Assembly (NCBI GenBank): GCA_051648405.1
Contig: JBOFFC010000064.1
Span: 1 to 48,003 of the forward strand
From: JBOFFC01 sp051648405
Lineage (GTDB): Bacteria > Planctomycetota > Planctomycetia > Pirellulales > Lacipirellulaceae
Length of the DNA stretch: 48,003 nucleotides
Reading direction: 5' to 3'
A program made the position numbers and the translations under genes. Positions 42,398 to 48,003 of the stretch are shown here, piece by piece (position 1 is the first letter of the stretch; each line of letters begins with the position of its first letter). The notes below the pieces were generated by a model. The model searched no databases. It had not been told where the DNA came from and worked only from the letters and a program-made list of their open reading frames with translations.

Positions 42398-42985
42398 ATG
42401 AAGATCTACACGAAGACCGGCGACGGGGGGGACACGGGGCTGTTCGGTGGCGGAAGGATCCGCAAGAACGCCGACCGCATCGCCGCTTACGGGACGGTGG
42501 ACGAGCTCAACGCCGTGCTCGGAGTGGCGCGAGCCGAGCTGGCCCGCTTGCCCATGGCCGGCGACGCCGAGGGGGTCGAGCTCGACGCCCTGCTGGACGA
42601 CATCCAGAATCGGCTTTTCGACCTCGGCGCCGAGCTCGCGACCCCCTCCCCCGAGGAACGCGGCACCGCCCTGCTCGCCGAGAAGCACGTCGAGCGACTT
42701 GAACGGGCGATCGACCACTACGAAGGGACGCTCCCCCCGCTGCGGCAGTTCGTGCTCCCCGGCGGCTCGGCGGCCGCCGCCCAGTTGCACTTGGCGCGGT
42801 GCGTCTGCCGCCGCGCCGAGCGGCTGGTGGTGACGCTCGCCGACCACGAAGGGGTCCGCGACCTTGCGCTGTGGTACGTCAATCGGCTTAGCGACTTGCT
42901 GTTTGTGGCCGCTCGGGTCGCGAACCGGCGTTCGGGGGTCGGGGACACGCCCTGGTCAAAGGATGCCAACCAGACAGCGTCCTAG
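42398..42985 (+). CDS. Cob(I)alamin adenosyltransferase, PduO type
   Basis: This 195-residue enzyme transfers adenosyl from ATP to cob(I)alamin, making adenosylcobalamin. It has the PduO/ATR N-terminal ATP motif YTKTGDGGDTGLFGGGRIRK, the trimer-interface helix IAAYGTVDELNAVLGVARAE and the C-terminal helix motif RCVCRRAERLVV, then YVNRLSDLLFVAAR. No corrin biosynthesis genes or cobalamin riboswitch are seen next to it, so it may serve salvage. Confidence 0.94.
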   Translation: MKIYTKTGDGGDTGLFGGGRIRKNADRIAAYGTVDELNAVLGVARAELARLPMAGDAEGVELDALLDDIQNRLFDLGAELATPSPEERGTALLAEKHVERLERAIDHYEGTLPPLRQFVLPGGSAAAAQLHLARCVCRRAERLVVTLADHEGVRDLALWYVNRLSDLLFVAARVANRRSGVGDTPWSKDANQTAS

Positions 42986-43199
42986 CCGCGGCGCCCGGGT
43001 GGCCGGCGCGGCCACGACGAAAAGTCGGGCCGAAAGTGCAGAACCCGCGTCGGGGTGTGTTCCTGCCGCCCCACCCGGTTGCTAGACTGGGCCCCAGATC
43101 GGGGGGAACGAACCGGCCCGCGTAGCAGCGCTGAGCACGGTTCGCGTTTTTCTCGGTTCACAGGCTCCCACCACTCTTGTGCCAGTTCGTGCGATCGCC

Positions 43200-43538
43200 A
43201 TGAAGAAGATCGAAGCCATCGTCCGTCATTACAAGCTCGAAGACGTCAAGAACGCCCTCACCGAACAAGGTGTGAGCGGGATGACGATTACCGAGGTGCG
43301 CGGCTTCGGCCGCCAAAAGGGGCACACGGAGATGTACCGCGGGACAGAGTACACCGTCGATTTTGTGCCGAAGGTGAAGATCGAGGTCGTTGTCTCCGAC
43401 GACCGGCTGCAAGGGGTGGTCGATGTGATCCTGAAGTCCGCGCAGACGGGTCAGATCGGCGACGGGAAGATCTTTGTCTCGGACCTCACCGACGCGATCC
43501 GCATCCGAACCGCCGAGACGGGCGCCGACGCGCTCTAA
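43200..43538 (+). CDS. glnB: Nitrogen regulatory protein PII
   Basis: The 112-residue trimeric sensor binds ATP/ADP and 2-oxoglutarate and reports nitrogen status. It starts MKKIEAIVRHYKLEDVK. The T-loop (GRQKGHTEMYRGTEYTVDFV) carries Tyr51, the uridylylation site, at the textbook position. The B- and C-loops (GKIFVSDLTDAIRIRT) are normal. Its modifying enzyme GlnD is encoded 69 bases downstream on the same strand, so the pair is probably one operon. A hairpin at 42999-43015 (GTGGCC/GGCCAC) sits between the adenosyltransferase gene and this one. Confidence 0.96.
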   Translation: MKKIEAIVRHYKLEDVKNALTEQGVSGMTITEVRGFGRQKGHTEMYRGTEYTVDFVPKVKIEVVVSDDRLQGVVDVILKSAQTGQIGDGKIFVSDLTDAIRIRTAETGADAL

Positions 43539-43607
43539 ACGAAGCCCGTAGGGTGGTGTCCCGGCGACGGATCGCCACGGCGCCCTGTCCCGCAGCGCGC
43601 CTTAGAC

Positions 43608-46307
43608 TTGGACGCACGCCCCTCCGGTAGCCGCCTTCGACCGGTCGTCACCGACGTCAAGCGGCAGCTCGCCGAACGACGCGAAGAGGTCCGCGCGGCC
43701 CACAACCGTGGCGTGCCCGCGGTCCAGGTCTGCGCAAAGCAGACCGCCAGCGTCGATGCGGCGATCCACGCCCTGTGGAACGCCGCACTCGACGACTTGC
43801 CAACCGCCGAGGGCGCCGCGCTGCGCGAGCGCTGCGTCCTCGTGGCGCACGGCGGTTACGGGCGACGGCAGCTCACCGCGGGGTCCGACGTGGACCTCAT
43901 GGTGCTGTACGACCCGGCCGTGCGCTCGAGCGCCGAGGGGCTCGCCCAGCGGCTGACGCGTGACGTGTTCGATATCGGGCTGGAGTTCGGCCACAGCCTC
44001 CGCACGCCGGAAGAAACGCTGACGCTCGCGAAGACCGACCCGGTTGTTGCGACGTCGCTGGTCGAGTCGCGCCCGCTGATCGGCTCGCAGTCGCTCTTCG
44101 AGAGTTACTTCCCCGCGTACTCGTCGGCGATGCGCAAGCGCCCGAGGGCGGCGGCGCGGGCGTTCGTCGCCGCACGCCGCGCCGAGCGCGAGAAGTACGG
44201 CGAAACCGTCTACTTGCTCGAGCCCAACGTGAAACGGTCGCGCGGCGCCCTCCGCGACGTCCACCTGCTGCGGTGGCTCTGGTTCTTGCAAGCCGGCATC
44301 AGCGACCTCGATCGGCTGCACGCCCAGGGGGTGATCTCGAAGTTCGATCACCACCGCCTCGTGTCGTCGCGCGACTTCCTGCTGCAGGTCCGCAACGAGC
44401 TGCACTTCGGTTCCACAGCGCCACGCGGCCCGTCGGGCGCCACCGACGCCCTGCACCGGACCGAGCAGGTGCGAATCGCCGAGAAGCTCGGATACCGCGG
44501 GGCGGCGGGACTGCTCCCCGTCGAGCAGTTCATGCGCGACTACTTCCGCCACGCGGGGCACGTCTGGTTCCTCGCCAGCCGCGTCGCCGAGCTCGCCACC
44601 GCGCGGCGCCCGGTCGCCGCGGTCTTCGACCCGGTGCTCGGTCGCTCGATCGACAACGACTACACGGTCGGCTACAGCGAGGTCTCCGCGACGTCCGCGG
44701 GGAACGAGAAGCTCCGGCGGCGGCTCGACGAGGCGCTGCGCCTGCTGGACATCGCCCGCGTTCACGACCGCCGCATCGCCCAGGAGACGTGGTACACGGT
44801 CTACCGCGCGGCGCCCGGTTACGGGCCGAAGCTCGCGCCGGAGGCGGCGCAGCGGTTCCTCGAGATCGTCGCGAACCCCACGCGGCTCGGCCTGCTGCTG
44901 CGCCGCGCGCACGACCTGGGAGTGCTCGAACGCGTGGTCCCTGCGTTTGCCGACGCCCGCTGCCTGCTGCAGTTCAACCAGTACCACAAGTTCACGGTCG
45001 ATGAGCACAGCCTGCGCGCCGTCGCCCTGGCGACCGAGTTCGCCACTCGCCCCGACCAGTTGGGGGACGCCTACCGTCGACTGAAGAGCAAGCGTGTGCT
45101 CCACCTCGCGCTGCTGCTGCACGACCTGGGCAAAGGGAAAGACGGCGACCACAGCGTGATCGGCGAGCAGATCGCGCTCGCGACCGGCGACCGACTCGGG
45201 CTCCCGGAGGCCGAGCGCGACCGCATCGCGCTGCTCGTCCGCCGGCACCTCGACATGTCGGTGCTCGCGTTCCGTCGCGACACCTCGAAGACCGAAGTCC
45301 TCGACCAATTCGCGGCGCTCGTTGGCACGGCCGAGAACCTCCGCGCGCTGTTCGTGCTGACGTGCGCCGACATGGCTGCCGTCGGGCCCGACGTGCTGAA
45401 CGACTGGAAGGTAAGCGTCCTCGGCGAGCTGTTCCAGCGGACGCTCGACCGCATCGAGGGGCAGGTCCACCCGCTGACCGATCGTCGCAACGCGATCCGC
45501 GTCGCCGTGTGGAAGACACTGACGCCGCGCGAACGCGACGACTCGTTGCTGAAGCGACTGTTCACCTCGCTCCCCGAGGGGTTCGTCGCGTCGCGATCGC
45601 CCCTGGCGATCGTCGGCGCGCTCCGCCGCTTGAGCCGGATCAGCGCAACCGCGCCACCACCGCCGATCGACGGGACCGCCGTAGCGACCGTCGCCGACGC
45701 CTGGGGGGGGTACCTGGGGGACGGCTCGACGCTCGAGCTCGTCGCGGCGGTCTCCCGCGGCGTCGGCCGCGGCGTCTTCGCCAGCATGGCCGGCGTCCTC
45801 AGCAGCAAGGGGCTGCGGATCTTGTCGGCCGAGACGTCGGTCCTCGACGACGAGCTGTTGCTGCTGCGGTTCGCGGCCGAGGACCCGCAGTCGAAGTCGC
45901 AGCCCAACGCGGCCGAAGCGAACCGTCGCGTCGCGTCGCTCACCGCGGCGATGGTCCATTCGATCGGCTCGACCGAGCGGCCAACCTTCCCGCGCGTGTG
46001 GGGCGCCGACCGCCAGTCGGCCGCGGCCGCGCTGTCGTCGCAGCCGAACGAGGTGCGCATCGACACGGCCCTCGCCGAGGACTGCGCGATCGTCGAGGTG
46101 TTTACGTTCGACCGCGTCGGCCTGCTGTACGAACTGGCCCGCACGCTGCACGAGCTGGGCCTGGTGATCCGCTTCGCGAAGATCGCCACCAGCCTCGACC
46201 AGGTGGTCGACGTCTTCTACGTCGCCGAGCGCGCCGGCGCCAAGCCAACCGCGCCCCAGCGCCTCACCGAGATCAGCCGCCGGCTGATGAACGTGATCGA
46301 GCCGTAG
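43608..46307 (+). CDS. glnD: [Protein-PII] uridylyltransferase / uridylyl-removing enzyme
   Basis: The 899-residue bifunctional enzyme adds UMP to PII when nitrogen is scarce and removes it when glutamine is plentiful. The nucleotidyltransferase motif GGYGRRQLTAGSDVD is at about 82-96. The helical linker includes EKYGETVYLLEPNVKRSRGA. The HD hydrolase site HDLGKGKDGDHS is at about 505. Two ACT domains bind glutamine at the C-terminus (about 720-790, GVFASMAGVLSSKGLRIL; about 827-899, FDRVGLLYELARTLHELGL). All catalytic motifs are intact. The start is TTG at 43608; no ATG lies nearby in frame. Confidence 0.96.
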   Translation: MDARPSGSRLRPVVTDVKRQLAERREEVRAAHNRGVPAVQVCAKQTASVDAAIHALWNAALDDLPTAEGAALRERCVLVAHGGYGRRQLTAGSDVDLMVLYDPAVRSSAEGLAQRLTRDVFDIGLEFGHSLRTPEETLTLAKTDPVVATSLVESRPLIGSQSLFESYFPAYSSAMRKRPRAAARAFVAARRAEREKYGETVYLLEPNVKRSRGALRDVHLLRWLWFLQAGISDLDRLHAQGVISKFDHHRLVSSRDFLLQVRNELHFGSTAPRGPSGATDALHRTEQVRIAEKLGYRGAAGLLPVEQFMRDYFRHAGHVWFLASRVAELATARRPVAAVFDPVLGRSIDNDYTVGYSEVSATSAGNEKLRRRLDEALRLLDIARVHDRRIAQETWYTVYRAAPGYGPKLAPEAAQRFLEIVANPTRLGLLLRRAHDLGVLERVVPAFADARCLLQFNQYHKFTVDEHSLRAVALATEFATRPDQLGDAYRRLKSKRVLHLALLLHDLGKGKDGDHSVIGEQIALATGDRLGLPEAERDRIALLVRRHLDMSVLAFRRDTSKTEVLDQFAALVGTAENLRALFVLTCADMAAVGPDVLNDWKVSVLGELFQRTLDRIEGQVHPLTDRRNAIRVAVWKTLTPRERDDSLLKRLFTSLPEGFVASRSPLAIVGALRRLSRISATAPPPPIDGTAVATVADAWGGYLGDGSTLELVAAVSRGVGRGVFASMAGVLSSKGLRILSAETSVLDDELLLLRFAAEDPQSKSQPNAAEANRRVASLTAAMVHSIGSTERPTFPRVWGADRQSAAAALSSQPNEVRIDTALAEDCAIVEVFTFDRVGLLYELARTLHELGLVIRFAKIATSLDQVVDVFYVAERAGAKPTAPQRLTEISRRLMNVIEP

Positions 46308-46323
46308 ATCGCCGCGATTCGCT

Positions 46324-47553
46324 TCAGTCGCTGCGCCGCTCGACCAGCTCGTAGCTGAACGCCCCCAGCAGGGCCCCGCGCTGCGTCTCGTGGCAGACGA
46401 GGCACGACTCCCCGGCCCGCACCGCGCCGAGCATCCGCACGTGCTTCCCGTCGGCGTGCGGCGTCTCGACTACGACCACGTCCTCGGGGCCGCGGAGCTT
46501 CACAAGCGCGTCACGCTCGAAGTCGTCGAGCGGTCGCGTCGGGGCGCCGCGCAGCTCCTCCATGTCGGGAAGGCGGTCGGAGACGTAGACGACGGGGGCC
46601 TTGTTCAGCAAGAGGCTGACGAGGTTGAGACGCAAGAGGTTCAGCGCTGACGGCTCGTCGGCGTCGTGGCTCCACGGGTCAACTTCGACGTGGTGCGGAA
46701 GAAAGCCGGAAGTCCGGTCGATGCTTTGCGCGTATCCAACTTGGTCGCCCGACGCGAAACTGCTATCAGCGTCGTCACGAAGCCGCTGCCGATGGGATTT
46801 GTTCCAAGAGGGACCGACCAATCGAGGGAGCTTCCCACCGTCTCGCAGGGGTTGGTCGAGCGAGTCTTCCGCGAGGTAGGGCATGCGTGTGACGCCGAAA
46901 CCCATCGCGACGTCAAAACGACGATGGGTCAGCTCGTGCAACGCTTCGTACGCCTGGCCGCGTCTGCGACCCCAGGACCACTCCCGGCGCTCGCGGAGTT
47001 CGTCGACATCGTCGAGTCGTGTCTGCTGCCGTGTACTGAGGGACTGCACGGGCGGGGTCATGGCCGACACCAGTCGCGGCTTCAGCGACTCGATCGGATT
47101 CTTCTTCGCGATCTCTGCGAACCACCGCTCCTTCTCAAACGCGGTGTGCATGCCCAGCGAATAGCCCGCCAATAGACCCGCAACGCACAGGCCGACACGG
47201 AGCCCCTTCCTGTGACCCCAGGGGACCGTGGCCAGCAAGGCGATCACGGTCACCAACGCCTGAATGAACAGCGCGGGCGAACCAAACGTGCCCATCGCCG
47301 AGACGAACACCGCGGCGACGTTGCCGAGGACGGCCAAAAACGTGATCCGGTTGACCACAGCGATCACCGAGATCAAGAACGCCGCGACCCCATAGACGAG
47401 GTAGGTGCAGTAGATCTCGCCGAGCCACGGGACGGGGGCGGCGAGCGCCGCGACGATCGTCGTCAACCCCAGCAGCCAGCGCAGCGAGAACCGCGGGCCC
47501 GTGGGCACGGGTGGTGTCGGCGTCTCGGCCGGGTCGGTGTCGGTGGTCGCCAT
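46324..47553 (-). CDS. Membrane protein with one c-type haem-binding site
   Basis: This 409-residue protein has four to five membrane helices at about 25-140 (LLGLTTIVAALAAPVPWLG, TYLVYGVAAFLISVIAVVN, FLAVLGNVAAVFVSAMGTFG, LVTVIALLATV, VGLCVAGLLAGYSLGM). A charged extracytoplasmic part follows, ending with the haem-c motif CLVCH (Cys384, Cys387, His388) in AGESCLVCHETQRGALLGAF. The arrangement, a membrane anchor with one haem in a short tail after a beta-rich domain, recalls sensory or electron-transfer domains seen in planctomycetes (DUF3365-like). I cannot name the family. It converges on glnD, with 16 bases between the two stops. Confidence 0.8.
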   Translation of the reverse strand: MATTDTDPAETPTPPVPTGPRFSLRWLLGLTTIVAALAAPVPWLGEIYCTYLVYGVAAFLISVIAVVNRITFLAVLGNVAAVFVSAMGTFGSPALFIQALVTVIALLATVPWGHRKGLRVGLCVAGLLAGYSLGMHTAFEKERWFAEIAKKNPIESLKPRLVSAMTPPVQSLSTRQQTRLDDVDELRERREWSWGRRRGQAYEALHELTHRRFDVAMGFGVTRMPYLAEDSLDQPLRDGGKLPRLVGPSWNKSHRQRLRDDADSSFASGDQVGYAQSIDRTSGFLPHHVEVDPWSHDADEPSALNLLRLNLVSLLLNKAPVVYVSDRLPDMEELRGAPTRPLDDFERDALVKLRGPEDVVVVETPHADGKHVRMLGAVRAGESCLVCHETQRGALLGAFSYELVERRSD

Positions 47554-47585
47554 GCGTCACTCCAAGCGTTCTCGCCATGTGGCGG

Positions 47586-47843
47586 CTATTCACCATCGGC
47601 TTCGTCGAGCCGACGCCAGAACTCTTCTTCGCTCAACAGTAGCGTCGGGTCGGCGCGGTAAGCTTCGACGCAACGGTCGAGCTCCGCTCGCTGCTCTTCC
47701 GACAACGCGATCCCGCCGGGAGGCGACCCGGACTCCTCGACGACGCTGCGCCACACACGCTCCGCCACCGCGGCGCGTTGATCGACCGGTAGCGCCAGTG
47801 CCTGCGCCAAGACTTCGTCGGCTTGCGTGTTCAGGGCGTCCAT
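47586..47843 (-). CDS. Addiction-module antitoxin-like protein (orphan)
   Basis: This 85-residue protein (MDALNTQADEVLAQALALPV) matches the putative addiction module component family (TIGR02574-like): ADEVLAQALALPVDQRAAVA, ERVWRSVVEESG, ALSEEQRAELDRCVEAYRAD and a C-terminal EEFWRRLD. Such proteins normally precede a RelE/ParE toxin gene. The next gene downstream here (47553 to 46324) is a membrane protein, so no toxin partner is visible. The antitoxin may be a solitary remnant or act with a toxin elsewhere. Confidence 0.8.
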   Translation of the reverse strand: MDALNTQADEVLAQALALPVDQRAAVAERVWRSVVEESGSPPGGIALSEEQRAELDRCVEAYRADPTLLLSEEEFWRRLDEADGE

Positions 47844-47880
47844 GATTGGGGTCCGGGTGTCTTCAGAGTACTCCTTCCTC

Positions 47881-47909
47881 AGTATCTCCCCCCGCCAAAC
47901 CCCGGTCAA
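47881..47909 (-). promoter_or_regulatory. Possible promoter of the orphan antitoxin
   Basis: Reading leftward, TTGACC (47904-47909) and GATACT (47881-47886) are separated by 17 bases. Transcription would begin near 47874, about 30 bases before the antitoxin ATG at 47843. Confidence 0.35.
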
Positions 47910-48003
47910 ACTCGCCGCGCCCACTCGTCAAGGCGAGCCGGCGGCGCCAGCCGGCGGAGTCGTTACGGAGGGGTTGAGTCCGCCCTGGCGCGATCACTCC
48001 GAC
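47910..48003. other. Right-edge intergenic sequence
   Basis: No gene is apparent in the last 94 bases. GCCGGC occurs twice around GGCGCCA (about 47937-47955), a palindromic motif often seen in GC-rich intergenic repeats. A gene may begin beyond the edge. Confidence 0.3.

Noticed and set aside
43060..43110. Sigma-54 promoter before glnB
   Set aside because: TTGCT is present at about 43079, but the GG of the -24 element is missing at the required distance.
43602..46151. An 849-codon minus-strand open frame
   Set aside because: Antisense to glnD, which has all its catalytic motifs on the + strand. Composition (Arg, Gln, Val, His rich) is typical of a shadow frame.

Overview
The window is high-GC (roughly two-thirds G+C) bacterial chromosome. 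Its gene content points to a planctomycete, probably of the order Pirellulales. The signs are: a sigma factor with a long membrane-anchored C-terminal extension; secreted proteins with dockerin-like DYNxDGxVxAADYTxWR segments and PEP-CTERM sorting tails; a Uma2 nuclease; many lipoproteins; and several proteins that look planctomycete-specific. The phylum call is inference from content. I saw no rRNA, tRNA, CRISPR array or complete mobile element.

Region 1 (1-8.9 kb): tail of a histidine kinase, an ECF-like sigma factor, a lipoprotein, a HigB/HigA-like toxin-antitoxin pair with a very readable promoter/operator, a rhodanese, a GNAT acetyltransferase broken by an apparent one-base deletion, a Tat-exported DUF3500-like protein, a secreted matrixin-type protease and MutM.

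Region 2 (8.9-15.8 kb): trpB and trpA are separated by about 4.6 kb of accessory DNA. This holds an antitoxin/ParE-toxin pair whose toxin is cut by an IS3-family remnant, a 1006-residue repetitive PEP-CTERM surface protein, a headless coding remnant, and inverted-repeat elements.

Region 3 (16-29 kb): a hypothetical gene; an ABC ATPase downstream of a large lipoprotein-like membrane protein; a two-zinc-ribbon protein; a HEAT-repeat lipoprotein; a large secreted conserved protein; a diadenylate cyclase of DacZ-like layout (c-di-AMP); PurC; a GH10-like protein that seems to lack a catalytic residue; and a STAS-domain protein.

Region 4 (29-48 kb): mostly housekeeping. It holds alaS, a second matrixin-type PEP-CTERM protease, a PhoPQ-activated pathogenicity-related protein, recQ, a Uma2 nuclease, guaB, a secreted hypothetical, a second GNAT enzyme, a conserved hypothetical, PduO-type cobalamin adenosyltransferase, the nitrogen sensor pair glnB-glnD, a membrane protein with one c-type haem site, and an orphan addiction-module antitoxin.

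Scattered through the window are short, mutually different inverted-repeat elements sitting at or inside gene ends. In at least two cases the element overlaps the gene's last codons. I found no clear multi-gene novel system. The most unusual items are the split trp pair with its insertion, the leaderless-looking toxin-antitoxin promoter, the frameshifted GNAT gene and the DacZ-like cyclase.
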